Both the position numbers and the translations under genes were made by a program. Under the pieces are notes generated by a model. That model saw only the letters and a program-made list of their open reading frames with translations. It had not been told where the DNA came from and did no database searches. A stretch of DNA of 64,000 nucleotides from positions 110,024 through 174,023 of the forward strand of contig NZ_RKQL01000006.1 in assembly GCF_003843835.1 (NCBI RefSeq), in the 5' to 3' direction. This DNA comes from Tibeticola sediminis (GTDB taxonomy: Bacteria; Pseudomonadota; Gammaproteobacteria; Burkholderiales; Burkholderiaceae_C). The number at the start of each line of letters is the position of its first letter. The first letter of the stretch is position 1. This document shows, in pieces, positions 55,771-64,000 of the stretch.

Positions 55771-57693
55771 ATGATCCACACGCTGCTCGAAACGATCCAG
55801 GATCCGGCTGATTTGCGGCGGCTGCCGCGTGCCCAGCTCAAGCCGCTGGCCGATGAGCTGCGCAGCTTTCTGCTCGAGAGCGTGGCGCGCACCGGCGGGC
55901 ATTTGAGTTCCAACCTGGGCACCGTCGAACTCACCATCGCGCTGCACTACGTGTTCGACACCCCGCGCGACCGGCTGGTGTGGGATGTGGGCCATCAGAC
56001 CTATCCGCACAAAATTCTCACGGGGCGGCGCGAGCGCATGGCCACGCTGCGCCAGCTCGGTGGGCTCTCGGGCTTTCCGCAGCGCACCGAGAGCGAATAC
56101 GACACCTTCGGCACGGCGCATTCGTCGACCAGCATTTCTGCGGCGCTCGGCATGGCCATCGCGGCACAGATGAAGGGCGAAGACCGCCATGCGGTGGCCA
56201 TCATTGGTGACGGCGCCATGACCGCCGGCATGGCTTTCGAGGCGCTCAACAACGCCGGCGTGCAGGAGGACATCCGCCTGCTCGTCATCTTGAACGACAA
56301 CGACATGTCGATCAGCCCGCCCGTGGGCGCGCTCAACCGCTATCTCGCGCAGCTGCTCAGCGGCCAGTTTTATGCCGCGGCCAAGAACGTCGGCCGTACC
56401 GTGCTCAAACCCGTGCCGCCGCTGTTCGAGCTCGCCCGCCGGCTCGAACAAGGCGCCAAGGGCATGGTGGGGCCGGCCACGCTGTTCGAGAAGTTCGGGT
56501 TCAACTATGTCGGCCCGATCGACGGGCACGACCTCGACGCCCTGATTCCCACGCTGGAGAACCTGCGCCAGCTCAGGGGCCCGCAGTTCCTGCATGTGGT
56601 CACGAAAAAAGGTCAGGGCTACAAGCTCGCCGAGGCCGACCCCGTGGCCTATCACGGCCCTGGGAAGTTCGATCCGGCGGTCGGCATCGTGCCGCCCACG
56701 GGAGCGGTCAAGCCGACTTTCACGCAGATCTTTGGGCAGTGGCTGTGCGATATGGCCGAGCAGGACCCGCGGCTCGTGGGCATCACGCCGGCCATGCGCG
56801 AGGGCTCGGGCCTGGTCGAGTTCCATCGGCGCTTCCCTGGTCGCTACCACGATGTCGGCATTGCGGAGCAGCATGCGGTCACGTTCGCCGCCGGCCTGGC
56901 CTGTGAAGGGCTCAAGCCCGTGGTGGCGATCTATTCCACGTTTCTGCAGCGCGCGTACGACCAGCTCATCCACGACGTGGCGATTCAAAATCTCCCGGTG
57001 GTGTTCGCGCTCGACCGTGCCGGCCTCGTCGGTGCGGACGGGGCGACGCATGCGGGCGCCTATGACATCGCCTATTTACGCTGTATCCCGAACATGGCGC
57101 TGGCCTGCCCGGCCGATGAACGTGAGTGCCGACAGCTGCTCTCGACCGCCTATGCGCAAAACGGCCCGGTCGCCGTGCGCTATCCGCGTGGAGCGGGCGT
57201 GGGGGTGGCGCCGCTGCCCGGGCTCGAAGGGCTGCCCTTTGGCAAAGCGGAGCTGCGACGCCTGCGCCTGTCCAAGCCCGAACGCGAAGGCGCCCCGCAG
57301 GGGGTGGCCATCCTGGCCTTCGGCACCTTGCTCTACCCGGCGCTGGAGGCGGCGGAGCGGCTCGACGCGACAGTGGTCAACATGCGCTGGGCCAAGCCGC
57401 TGGACCTCGAACTGCTGCAGGAAATCGCCGCCACGCATGAGGCGCTCGTGACGGTCGAGGAAGGCTGCGTCGCCGGAGGCGCGGGCAGTGCGGTGGGCGA
57501 GGCGCTGCACGCGGCGGGGTTGCTGCGCCCCGTGCTGCAACTGGGTCTGCCCGACCGGTTCATCGAGCATGGCGATCCGGCGAAGCTGCTGGCGCTGCAA
57601 GGGCTCGACGCCGCGGGCATCGAGGCATCCATCCGCAGCCGCTTTGGCGCGCTCGTGGGCAGCGGGCGTCCGGGGCTCAAGGCGGTTGCTTAG
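55771..57693 (+). CDS. dxs: 1-deoxy-D-xylulose-5-phosphate synthase
   Basis: Thiamine-diphosphate enzyme starting the MEP pathway of isoprenoids and supplying pyridoxal and thiamine synthesis. The 640-residue protein has [22 protein letters not shown], the [13 protein letters not shown] strand, the ThDP site [36 protein letters not shown] and the C-terminal transketolase domain. Its TAG stop codon is the first codon of a GGGCAACGCTGAACAAG repeat, so the last codon or codons may have changed by that insertion. Confidence 0.98.
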   Translation: MIHTLLETIQDPADLRRLPRAQLKPLADELRSFLLESVARTGGHLSSNLGTVELTIALHYVFDTPRDRLVWDVGHQTYPHKILTGRRERMATLRQLGGLSGFPQRTESEYDTFGTAHSSTSISAALGMAIAAQMKGEDRHAVAIIGDGAMTAGMAFEALNNAGVQEDIRLLVILNDNDMSISPPVGALNRYLAQLLSGQFYAAAKNVGRTVLKPVPPLFELARRLEQGAKGMVGPATLFEKFGFNYVGPIDGHDLDALIPTLENLRQLRGPQFLHVVTKKGQGYKLAEADPVAYHGPGKFDPAVGIVPPTGAVKPTFTQIFGQWLCDMAEQDPRLVGITPAMREGSGLVEFHRRFPGRYHDVGIAEQHAVTFAAGLACEGLKPVVAIYSTFLQRAYDQLIHDVAIQNLPVVFALDRAGLVGADGATHAGAYDIAYLRCIPNMALACPADERECRQLLSTAYAQNGPVAVRYPRGAGVGVAPLPGLEGLPFGKAELRRLRLSKPEREGAPQGVAILAFGTLLYPALEAAERLDATVVNMRWAKPLDLELLQEIAATHEALVTVEEGCVAGGAGSAVGEALHAAGLLRPVLQLGLPDRFIEHGDPAKLLALQGLDAAGIEASIRSRFGALVGSGRPGLKAVA

Positions 57694-57709
57694 GGCAACG
57701 CTGAACAAG
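57691..57709 (+). repeat. GGGCAACGCTGAACAAG repeat at the dxs stop codon (one arm)
   Basis: TAGGGCAACGCTGAACAAG begins with the dxs stop codon and is identical to 54346-54364 for 19 bases. No matching right arm is found in the next few hundred bases, so this is a truncated copy. The remainder of the 301-base gap to 57994 holds no ORF; a TACAAT at 57913-57918 is a possible -10 box for the dctP-like gene, without a clear -35. Confidence 0.75.
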
Positions 57710-57994
57710 CTCCTTGCGCGTCGCGCATCCCGGCCGGGGACGCGCTGCGGCCTCGGCTGTCGCGGCGTGGCGACGACCGCGTTTGAAATCTCGTCAACGC
57801 GCGTGTGATCCATGTTGTGTTTGCCTTGCGCGAGCGCAAGAAAACGGCAAAAACCGCTGCCCCGGCCGCCCCTGCGCGGGAAAACCCGGCCCGGCGTGCC
57901 CGGGGGCTTTCCTACAATGTGCGCTGACCGACAAAGTCACCGGGAAGGCCGTGCCCGTTCCGGTTTGTTCCACTACTGACAGGAGACCCTCTCT

Positions 57995-59074
57995 ATGGAT
58001 CGTCGTTCCCTCATCAAACACGCCGGCATTGCTGGCGTGCTGGCTGCAGGCGTGGCCCCGGCCGTGCATGCCCAACAGGCCATGCGCTGGCGCATCGCCT
58101 CGAGCTTCCCCAAGTCGCTCGACACCATTTTTGGCGCGGCCGAAGTGTTTGCCAAAAAGGTCGGTGAGCTGTCGGGTGGCAAGTTCACCATCACCGTGCA
58201 CGCCGGCGGCGAGCTGATGCCTCCGTTCGGCGTGCTCGACGGTACCTCGAACGGCACGGTGGAGATGGCGCACACCGCGCCCTACTACTTCTTCGGCAAG
58301 GATCCCACCTACGCGCTGGATTGCGCGATTCCGTTCGGCCTCAACAGCCGTCAGATGACCGCCTGGATGTATCAGGGCAACGGTTTGAGCCTGATGCGCG
58401 AGTTCTACGCCAACGTGGGCATCGTGAACTTCCCCATGGGCAACACCGGCGCGCAGATGGGCGGCTGGTACCGCAAGGAAATCAAGTCGCTGGCCGACAT
58501 GAAGGGTCTGAAGATGCGCATCGGCGGCTTCGGCGGCAAGGTGCTCGAGCGCATCGGCGCGGTGCCGCAAAACATCCCCGGTGGCGAGATTTACCAGTCG
58601 CTCGAAAAAGGCACCATCGACGCCGCCGAGTGGGTCGGTCCGTACGATGATCTGAAGCTCGGCTTCAACAAAGTGGCGCCGCACTACTACTACCCCGGCT
58701 GGTGGGAAGGTGGCCCGCAGCTGACGCTGTTCGTCAACAAGAAGGCGTACGACGGGCTCTCGTCCGAGTACAAGGCCATGATCGAAACCGCTGCGGCCTA
58801 CGCCCACACCGACATGCAGGCCAAGTACGACGCCAAGAACCCGGCCGCGCTGAAGACCCTGGTAAGCCAAGGGACCAAACTGCATCCCTTCCCGGCCGAC
58901 GTGATGAATGCCGCGTTCAAGGCGGCCGAACAGATCTACGCCGAACTCAGCGCCAGCAACCCGGCCTGGAAGAAGATCTACGCCGATTTCTCGGCCTTCC
59001 GGCGGGATCAGAACCTTTGGTTCCGCTTCACCGAGAATGCTTTTGACAGCTTCATGCAGCGTCAGAAGCTCTGA
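57995..59074 (+). CDS. TRAP transporter substrate-binding protein (TakP-like)
   Basis: Periplasmic binding protein of a DctPQM/TRAP transporter. The 359-residue protein has an N-terminal Tat-like signal (MDRRSLIKHAGIAGVLAAGV, cleavage near HAQQ), then RWRIASSFPKSLDTIFGAAEVFAKKV, the signature GLKMRIGGFGGKVLERIGAVPQ, and EKGTIDAAEWVGPYDDLKLGF. The pattern matches the TakP group that binds alpha-keto acids, with the WYRKEI segment. SD AGGAG precedes the ATG by 14 bases. The permease genes face it from the other side of a bidirectional terminator. Confidence 0.9.
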   Translation: MDRRSLIKHAGIAGVLAAGVAPAVHAQQAMRWRIASSFPKSLDTIFGAAEVFAKKVGELSGGKFTITVHAGGELMPPFGVLDGTSNGTVEMAHTAPYYFFGKDPTYALDCAIPFGLNSRQMTAWMYQGNGLSLMREFYANVGIVNFPMGNTGAQMGGWYRKEIKSLADMKGLKMRIGGFGGKVLERIGAVPQNIPGGEIYQSLEKGTIDAAEWVGPYDDLKLGFNKVAPHYYYPGWWEGGPQLTLFVNKKAYDGLSSEYKAMIETAAAYAHTDMQAKYDAKNPAALKTLVSQGTKLHPFPADVMNAAFKAAEQIYAELSASNPAWKKIYADFSAFRRDQNLWFRFTENAFDSFMQRQKL

Positions 59075-59130
59075 GGTCCAAGGCCATCGTCGTGCCTGCG
59101 GGCGCGACGATCCGTCGGGCCCAGGCAAAG

Positions 59131-59158
59131 AAAAGCCCCGCATCTGCGGGGCTTTTTT
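59131..59158. terminator. Bidirectional terminator between dctP-like and dctM genes
   Basis: AAAAGCCCCGC (59131-59141) pairs with GCGGGGCTTTT (59146-59156) around ATCT; T run on the plus strand and A run on the minus strand. It serves the convergent dctP-like and dctM genes. Confidence 0.93.
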
Positions 59159-59247
59159 GTGGGGCCTTTGTTGTGGGCTTTTGCGAAGCTCAGACCAGGG
59201 GAAAACCCCGGACGCCGCCGAATGGGCGGCGCACCCGGGGGTGGGCC

Positions 59248-61023
59248 TCAAGGCTTCTTGCCGGCCGCGTCGGCCTTGATCGCGTCGTTCAAGGCTTTCA
59301 TCGGATCATCGGCGGGCGCAGGCGCTGCAGCGTCCGTGCCGGGGGCGCTGGCAGGCGGCTGGCCGAAGTCGGCCGCTGGTGGCGGTGTCGCGGCGTCGCT
59401 GGCCTGATCCATCTGAACTTCGAGTTGCTGGAACACCTTGTCGGCGTCGACGGTCGGTCCCTTGTGCACGCCGCTGGGGACGAGGCCGGGGAATGCAATG
59501 ATGAGCCCCACCATGATGATCTGGATGAGCACGAAGGGCACGGCACCCCAGTAGATGTCTTCGATGCGCACCTTCTTGATGGGCTTGCCCGTGACCTTGT
59601 CGGTGTAGTCCTCATGCGGAGCGACGCTGCGCAGGTAGAACAGCGCGAAGCCGAAGGGCGGGTGCATGAACGAGGTCTGCATGTTCACCGCCAGCAGCAC
59701 GCCGAACCAGACGAGGTCGATGCCGAGCTTGTCGGCCACGGGTGCGAGCAGCGGGATGACGATGAAGGCCAGCTCGAAGAAGTCGAGGAAGAACGCCAGG
59801 AAGAACACCAGCACGTTCACCACGATGAGAAAGCCGATCTGTCCGCCTGGCAGCCCCGAGAGCAGATGCTCGACCCAGATCGGGCCGTCTACGCCCTGGA
59901 ACGCCAGGCTGAAGACGGTGGCGCCGATGAGGATGAAGAGCACGAGCGCCGAGACTTTGAGCGTACTGTCCATCGCCTGACGCATCAGGCCGAGGTCGAG
60001 CCGGCGGCGGCTGATGGCCATGATGAGCGCGCCCAGCGCACCCATGGCGCCGCCCTCGGTGGGGGTGGCGATGCCCAGGAAGATGGTGCCGAGCACGAGG
60101 AAGATCAGCGCCAGCGGCGGAATGAGCACGAAGGTCACGCGCTCGGCCATGCGCGAGAGCAGGCCGAGCTTGAAGCTCTTGTTGGCCAGAGCCGCGACGA
60201 ACGCGACACCCATGTCCACGCACATCGAGAGCACGATTTTTTCGTCGAGCGGCATGGCGGCGTCGCGTGTCTTGGCGAATGCGACCGCGCAGCCCACCGA
60301 GATGAGCGCGAGCACGCCGACCGAGCGCATCCCGGTGCTGCCATCGTCTTCGCGGATGGTGCGCGCTTCGAGCGGCAACGCAGGCACGGCCGAGGGCTTG
60401 ATGAGGCTCACCAGCAGCACAAAGCCGATGTAGAGCCCGGTGAGCACGAAACCAGGAATGAAAGCGCCTGCATACAGGTCACCCACGCTGCGGCCGAGCT
60501 GGTCGGCCAGCACGATGAGCACCAGCGAAGGCGGAATGATCTGCGCGAGCGTGCCGGACGCGGCGATCACCCCGGTGGCGATGCGCCGGTCGTAGCCGTA
60601 GCGCAGCATGATGGGCAGCGAGATCAGCCCCATGGAGATCACCGAAGCCGCGACCACGCCGGTGGTGGCGGCCAGCATGGCGCCGACCAGAATCACCGCA
60701 TAAGCCAGGCCACCGCGGATCGGGCCAAAGAGCTGGCCGATGGTGTCGAGCAGGTCTTCGGCCATGCCCGAGCGCTCCAGGATCAGCCCCATGAAGGTGA
60801 AGAACGGGATGGCCAGCAGCGTGTCGTTCTGCATGATGCCGAACATGCGCAGCGGCAGGCTCTGCAGGAACGAGGGGTTGATCATGCCGAGCTCGATGCC
60901 CACGAGCCCGAAGAACAGGCCGCAGGCGGCCAGCGAGAACGCCACCGAGTAGCCGAACAGCAGGAAAACGATCAGCGAGGCGAACATGATCGGCGCCATG
61001 TTCGCGGTGAGGAATTCCATCAT
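59248..61023 (-). CDS. dctM: TRAP transporter large permease subunit
   Basis: Polytopic membrane protein that carries substrate with Na+ or H+. The 591-residue protein starts MMEFLTANMAPIMFASLIVFLLFGYSVAF and has about 13 hydrophobic helices including GVLAALIS-type segments; it ends in about 60 residues of Pro/Ala/Asp-rich hydrophilic tail, long for the family. Overlaps dctQ by four bases. It is the large subgroup often paired with TakP-like binding proteins. Confidence 0.92.
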   Translation of the reverse strand: MMEFLTANMAPIMFASLIVFLLFGYSVAFSLAACGLFFGLVGIELGMINPSFLQSLPLRMFGIMQNDTLLAIPFFTFMGLILERSGMAEDLLDTIGQLFGPIRGGLAYAVILVGAMLAATTGVVAASVISMGLISLPIMLRYGYDRRIATGVIAASGTLAQIIPPSLVLIVLADQLGRSVGDLYAGAFIPGFVLTGLYIGFVLLVSLIKPSAVPALPLEARTIREDDGSTGMRSVGVLALISVGCAVAFAKTRDAAMPLDEKIVLSMCVDMGVAFVAALANKSFKLGLLSRMAERVTFVLIPPLALIFLVLGTIFLGIATPTEGGAMGALGALIMAISRRRLDLGLMRQAMDSTLKVSALVLFILIGATVFSLAFQGVDGPIWVEHLLSGLPGGQIGFLIVVNVLVFFLAFFLDFFELAFIVIPLLAPVADKLGIDLVWFGVLLAVNMQTSFMHPPFGFALFYLRSVAPHEDYTDKVTGKPIKKVRIEDIYWGAVPFVLIQIIMVGLIIAFPGLVPSGVHKGPTVDADKVFQQLEVQMDQASDAATPPPAADFGQPPASAPGTDAAAPAPADDPMKALNDAIKADAAGKKP

Positions 61024-61637
61024 GCCTTGCCTCCTTGCTGCGCGGCTTCACGGGCGGCGACTTCCTTTTGCAGCAGGAACTCGGCGAGTTCCTCTTCGGC
61101 GCTCTTGGCGCCTTGCTTGGCCGTTGGGTCGGGGATCAGGCCCTGGAGGAAGGCGATGCGCTTGATGAGTTCCGACACGCCCTGGATGCCGAGCAGCAGC
61201 AGGCCCAGCGGCAGCAGCGCGAACACCGGCCAGCGGATCAGGCCCCCGGCGTTCGACGACATCTCGCCCGTCTGGTAGGCGTTGATCACCAGCGGCATCG
61301 CGAGCTTGATGATCATGAACACGAAGGGAAAGAGGAAGCAGGTGATGCCGATGATGTCGATCCAGATTTGCGCGCGCTTGGACAGACGCCCCGAGAGCAC
61401 GTCGATGCGCACATGCTCCTGCCGCATCATGGTGTAGGCCGAGCCGAGCATGAACACCGCCGCGAACAGATACCACTGCAACTCCAGGAAAGCGTTGGAG
61501 CCGATGTCGAGCGTCTTGCGCACGATCGCATTGACCGCGCTGATGAGCACGGCGGCCAAAACCAGCCACGCGACGCTGCGGCCGATGAACTCGGTGAAGC
61601 GGTCGATCCGCCTCGAGAGGGTCAAGAGAAAATTCAT
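61020..61637 (-). CDS. dctQ: TRAP transporter small permease subunit
   Basis: A 205-residue membrane protein with four helices, starting MNFLLTLSRRIDRFTEFIGRSVAWLVLAAVLISAVNAIVRK and showing YTMMRQEHVRIDVL, the family pattern. It is longer than the usual DctQ by a hydrophilic C-terminal tail of about 45 residues. Transcribed with dctM. Confidence 0.92.
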   Translation of the reverse strand: MNFLLTLSRRIDRFTEFIGRSVAWLVLAAVLISAVNAIVRKTLDIGSNAFLELQWYLFAAVFMLGSAYTMMRQEHVRIDVLSGRLSKRAQIWIDIIGITCFLFPFVFMIIKLAMPLVINAYQTGEMSSNAGGLIRWPVFALLPLGLLLLGIQGVSELIKRIAFLQGLIPDPTAKQGAKSAEEELAEFLLQKEVAAREAAQQGGKA

Positions 61638-61703
61638 GGTGTCTCCATCGTGAACAAACCGGGGGTGCCCGGGCCGCTTCCCTCCGCCGGGGTGGGCGGG
61701 GTA

Positions 61704-61729
61704 AGGGCAACGCTGTTCAGCGTTGCCCT
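61704..61729. repeat. Perfect palindrome of the GGGCAACGCTG family
   Basis: AGGGCAACGCTG (61704-61715) and CAGCGTTGCCCT (61718-61729) separated by TT. It lies in the 227-base gap between the regulator gene and dctQ and could also act as a terminator for the regulator gene. The other feature of this gap is the repeat copy at 61869. Family copies at 54346, 57691 and 42105 carry the same arm. Confidence 0.85.
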
Positions 61730-61864
61730 AAGGTCGGACGATTTTAAGAGCGGGCCGGTCGCGCGCGACGATGAAAAAAAGTCAAAGCCGCGACGCGATA
61801 AATTTGAAAGCCTCAGGGTAAGCCCTAGGGCAAGGTCTCGCGGCCTATCATCGCCCTGGCGCTT

Positions 61865-63001
61865 TTATTGTGATAGCACAAGATGCCCGTTTTGCGCTGG
61901 GGGCGTGATATTTTTTCTGAAATTCCACCACGGAAGCGTCTGCCGCAGGCTCAGCACCTCACCGCAGTGCAGCGGGGCATAGCCGGGCCATTGCGCCATC
62001 TGCTGCTGCCAAGCCGGGGCGGCGAGCAGTGCTCGCAGCGCTCGCACGGCGGGTTGCTGCAGCGCGGATTTGAGGCACACGAGGTGGTAGTGCTCCTCGG
62101 CCAGCGGCACGAAGGTAAGGCCCCGTTGCCGCGCCGCGGCTTCGATGCCCAGGGCCGCGTCGGCGGCGCCTGCGGCCACGGCTTCGGCGGCGGCGCTGTG
62201 GGTGGTTTCGCCGCGCGGCAGGGTGGCGAGCGCATCCTCGGGCAGCCCTTCGGCCGCCAGCAGCTCCTGCAGCAGCACCCGCGTGCCCGAGCCGGGGCTG
62301 CGCTGCACGAAGCGCACCGCGCGCGCGGCGACGTCGCGCAGCGTGTGCAGCTGCAGCGGGTTGCCGGGCGCGACGATCAGCCCCTGCGTGCGGCAGGCAA
62401 AGCCGATGAGCTTGTGCTGCCCGGGCTTGAGCCGCGCCCGATAGGCCCGCGCGGTGGCGCTGTGGCGGGGCGCTTGCGCGAGCCCATGGAAGCCCGCCAG
62501 CAGGCAGCGCCCTTCATTGAGCGCGCGGATCGCGTCCACGCTGCCGGTAAAACGCAGGTCCAGATGCAGGCCCGCCTGTTGTGCGGCATAGGCGCGCAGC
62601 GCGACCAGCGCCTCGTCGTGGCTGGCGTGCAGCGCGAGCCACTGCACTTCGGGGTCAAAGGCGGCGGCAAACGCATGCTCGAGTTCGCCACGCAGGGCCT
62701 CGATCTGTGGCGCCAGCCGCGCCTGCGCCTGCCGCTCTGCCCACAGCAGCTTGGCGGCAAAGTCGGTCAGCCGCGCCGCCTGGCCTTGTTCCCAGTGCAC
62801 CAGCGGCTGGCCGAGTTCGGCTTCCCAGCGCTTGAGCGCGCCCCAGACGTGCCGATAGGAGGCGCCGATGCGGCGCGCCGCCGCGGCAATCGAGCCCGCG
62901 TCGGCCACGGCGCCCAGCAGCGTCGAGAGCGGGTGCTGCACGCCGCGCGCGACGTCGTCCTCGCCGGTGTGCAGCGTGTAGTGAAGCGCAACCCTATGCA
63001 T
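61865..63001 (-). CDS. ModE-like regulator with fused periplasmic-binding-like domain
   Basis: A 378-residue protein. The N-terminus is a LysR/ModE-type winged helix (STLLGAVADAGSIAAAARRIGASYRHVWGALKRWE, about residues 25-60), followed by a helical linker and a substrate-binding domain (VQRSPGSGTRVLLQELLAAEGLPEDAL, about residues 229-255) of the type found in oxyanion-sensing regulators. It is divergent from the tungstate-type permease gene, whose ORF begins within 80 bases. It probably senses tungstate or molybdate and controls the transporter. Confidence 0.85.
   Translation of the reverse strand: MHRVALHYTLHTGEDDVARGVQHPLSTLLGAVADAGSIAAAARRIGASYRHVWGALKRWEAELGQPLVHWEQGQAARLTDFAAKLLWAERQAQARLAPQIEALRGELEHAFAAAFDPEVQWLALHASHDEALVALRAYAAQQAGLHLDLRFTGSVDAIRALNEGRCLLAGFHGLAQAPRHSATARAYRARLKPGQHKLIGFACRTQGLIVAPGNPLQLHTLRDVAARAVRFVQRSPGSGTRVLLQELLAAEGLPEDALATLPRGETTHSAAAEAVAAGAADAALGIEAAARQRGLTFVPLAEEHYHLVCLKSALQQPAVRALRALLAAPAWQQQMAQWPGYAPLHCGEVLSLRQTLPWWNFRKNITPPAQNGHLVLSQ
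61869..61905 (-). repeat. Dispersed repeat copy at the 3' end of the regulator gene
   Basis: On the minus strand: CAGCGCAAAACGGGCATCTT, then GTGCTATCACAAT, matching CCGCGTAAAACGGG...TGCTATCA at 21630. It encodes the last residues (QNGHLVLSQ) of the ModE-like regulator, so the C-terminus was probably extended or replaced by the repeat. Confidence 0.65.
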
Positions 63002-63077
63002 GAGCGGACATATCGTCAGAAGTCACAGAGCTTCCTACCATACCCCACCACTCGCGCATGTAGCCCGACGCCCGCCC

Positions 63078-63821
63078 ATGTCGACCCTCACTGCCAGCCT
63101 TGCCACCGCCTGGACGCTGCTCGTCACGCCCGACCCGGCGCTGTGGGCGATCGTCGGGCGGTCGCTCGCGGTCAGTGCGCTGGCGTGTGCGCTCGGCGGC
63201 GCCGCCGGCCTCTTTCTGGGCGCCGCTCTGGGTGTGGCGCGGTTTGCGGGGCGGCGACTGGCGCTGGCGGTGCTCAACACCGCGCTTGCGCTGCCCTCGG
63301 TGGTGGTGGGGCTGTGCGTGTATCTGCTGCTGTCGCGCTCGGGGCCGCTTGGCTTTTTGGGCTGGTTGTTCAGCTTCGAGGCCATGGTGCTGGCGCAGTC
63401 GGTGCTGGTGCTGCCGGTGGTGGCGGCGCTCACGCGGCAGGTGGTCGAGGACGCCGAGCGCAGCCACGGCGAGCAGCTGCGCTCGCTCGGGGCGGGCACG
63501 GCCATGCGGGCGCTGCTGCTGGCCTGGGACGAGCGGGCGGCGCTGCTGACGGTGGGCGTGACGGCGTTCGGGCGCGCGCTGTCCGAAGTCGGGGCGGTGA
63601 TGATCGTCGGCGGCAATATCGAGGGCTACACCCGGGTCATGACCACCGCCATTGCGCTCGAAACCTCCAAGGGCGACCTGCCGCTGGCGCTGGCCTTGGG
63701 GCTGGTTTTACTGGCGGTGGTGCTGGCCTTGCACGGGCTGGTCGGCCTGCTCGCGCTGCTGGGCGCGCGTCACGAGGCACGGTGCGCGGCGCCGGCGTTG
63801 GTGGCCGGGGCTGCGCCATGA
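63078..63821 (+). CDS. tupB: Tungstate-type ABC transporter permease
   Basis: A 247-residue membrane protein with five to six helices and the permease motif VTAFGRALSEVGAVMIVGGNIEG, typical of TupB/WtpB permeases. ATG at 63078 (MSTLTASLATAWTLLVTPDPALWAIVGRSLAVSALACALGG) fits the family; the frame upstream to 63000 overlaps the promoter region. No tupA (binding protein) gene precedes it here. Its stop codon TGA at 63819-63821 overlaps an ATG at 63818, which is the likely start of the ATPase gene but is immediately followed by a mobile element. Confidence 0.9.
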   Translation: MSTLTASLATAWTLLVTPDPALWAIVGRSLAVSALACALGGAAGLFLGAALGVARFAGRRLALAVLNTALALPSVVVGLCVYLLLSRSGPLGFLGWLFSFEAMVLAQSVLVLPVVAALTRQVVEDAERSHGEQLRSLGAGTAMRALLLAWDERAALLTVGVTAFGRALSEVGAVMIVGGNIEGYTRVMTTAIALETSKGDLPLALALGLVLLAVVLALHGLVGLLALLGARHEARCAAPALVAGAAP

Positions 63822-63868
63822 CCCTAAATCCGGCAGTTGACCGCTTCTCGCGAAAAGCAAGATGTTGA
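63818..63868 (+). pseudogene. Interrupted start of the presumed tupC ATPase gene
   Basis: The ATG at 63818 overlaps the tupB stop (ATGA) as in coupled permease-ATPase genes, but the element at 63823 begins five bases later, and the reading stops after 16 codons. A 5-base target duplication would place another ATGAC, and thus a new start codon, after the element's right end outside the window. This reading is inferred. Confidence 0.35.
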
Positions 63869-64000
63869 TGTTTGAACAATTTTCGGTGCGCAGGCCCTTC
63901 ACCGTTTGGGTGAGCGCTGCGCACCCGTTCGAGCCGCCCTCGGGCGCGGGGGCGGCGTTGCAAATCCTCGCCATGGCGAGCGCCATGGCTGTGGTTTGCG
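63823..64000. mobile_element. Second copy of the 235 bp miniature element (partial, runs off the window)
   Basis: Begins with CCTAAATCCGGCAGTTG, in inverted orientation to the copy at 35497; the following 160 bases match that copy closely, including the stretch GCGCTGCGCACCCGTTCGAG. Only 178 of about 235 bases are in the window. The five bases before it are ATGAC, so ATGAC is the expected target duplication on the far side. Confidence 0.88.

Noticed and set aside
54595..57051. Minus-strand reading of 818 codons opposite xseB, ispA and dxs
   Set aside because: Antisense shadow; no start signal or domain.
57890..57918. Full promoter for the dctP-like gene
   Set aside because: TACAAT is present, but no -35 box at proper distance.
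59092..61278. Plus-strand His/Asp/Glu-rich reading opposite dctM
   Set aside because: Shadow of the hydrophobic dctM sequence; hydrophobic codons read backwards give charged residues.
63002..63077. Possible ModE-type operator in the regulator-tupB gap (an ATATG and CATGCAT pair near 62990)
   Set aside because: The dyad is weak and partly inside the regulator coding region; no full match to the ModE pattern could be shown.
1..64000. CRISPR array, prophage, tRNA or rRNA genes
   Set aside because: No direct repeats with regular spacers, phage structural genes, or tRNA/rRNA features were seen on either strand.

Overview
The window is a 64 kb, high-GC stretch of chromosome from a betaproteobacterium of the order Burkholderiales, most likely the Comamonadaceae or a close relative. 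The evidence is gene order: lepB-DUF4845-rnc-era-recO-pdxJ-acpS-nagZ; leuC-lipoprotein-leuD-leuB-asd-fimV-truA-trpFBA-accD; and a GntR-type gene with sdhCDAB-sdhE-gltA facing mdh...acnB. A recurring short intergenic repeat built around GCTATCAAAAAG is also in keeping with this group. No rRNA, tRNA, CRISPR array or prophage was recognised.

Layout. 1-5853 (+): housekeeping run for protein export, RNA processing, GTPase, repair, vitamin B6, ACP activation and peptidoglycan recycling. 5904-7454 (-): lysS. 7539-9098 (+): murJ. 9122-21563 (+): a glycan locus of ten tightly packed genes (HpcH/HpaI-like aldolase, phosphoglycosyl transferase, glutamine amidotransferase of the AsnB type, GT-B-like protein, FemAB/GNAT-like acyltransferase, methyltransferase, then neuA-, neuB- and neuC-like genes, a CBS-aminotransferase fusion and a WbpM/PglF-type dehydratase). 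Together these suggest synthesis of a CMP-activated legionaminic-type nonulosonic acid for a surface glycan. 21673-23054: a LON-domain protein and a YggT protein. 23098-35408 (-): tryptophan, leucine and aspartate-family genes with accD, truA and fimV. 35948-47493: a TCA-cycle region (gltA, sdh, mdh, acnB) around a GntR-type regulator and an AT-rich palindrome. 47557-49721 (+): hydroxypyruvate isomerase and glycerate kinase. 49775-54142 (-): U32 peptidase-like protein, sulfurtransferase, EamA exporter, Rieske oxygenase. 54530-57693 (+): xseB-ispA-dxs for isoprenoids. 57995-61637: a TRAP transporter split into convergent units. 61865-64000: ModE-like regulator facing a tungstate-type ABC permease, followed by a mobile repeat.

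The most interesting points are: (1) a 33-codon ORF upstream of asd, ending in a Thr/Ile/Lys run and followed by competing hairpins, resembling a thr-type attenuator; (2) a 235 bp miniature element with 17 bp inverted ends and a 5 bp target duplication, with a second copy placed exactly on the presumed start codon of the ATPase gene of the tungstate transporter; (3) a CBS pair of the type usually found on sugar nucleotidyltransferases, fused to the aminotransferase of the nonulosonate pathway, with a FemAB-like gene where the usual acetyltransferase is missing; (4) a dispersed repeat family with copies inside the coding regions of murJ and asnB and at the 3' end of a regulator gene. All functional calls are by recognition of sequence features only; nothing was searched or computed.
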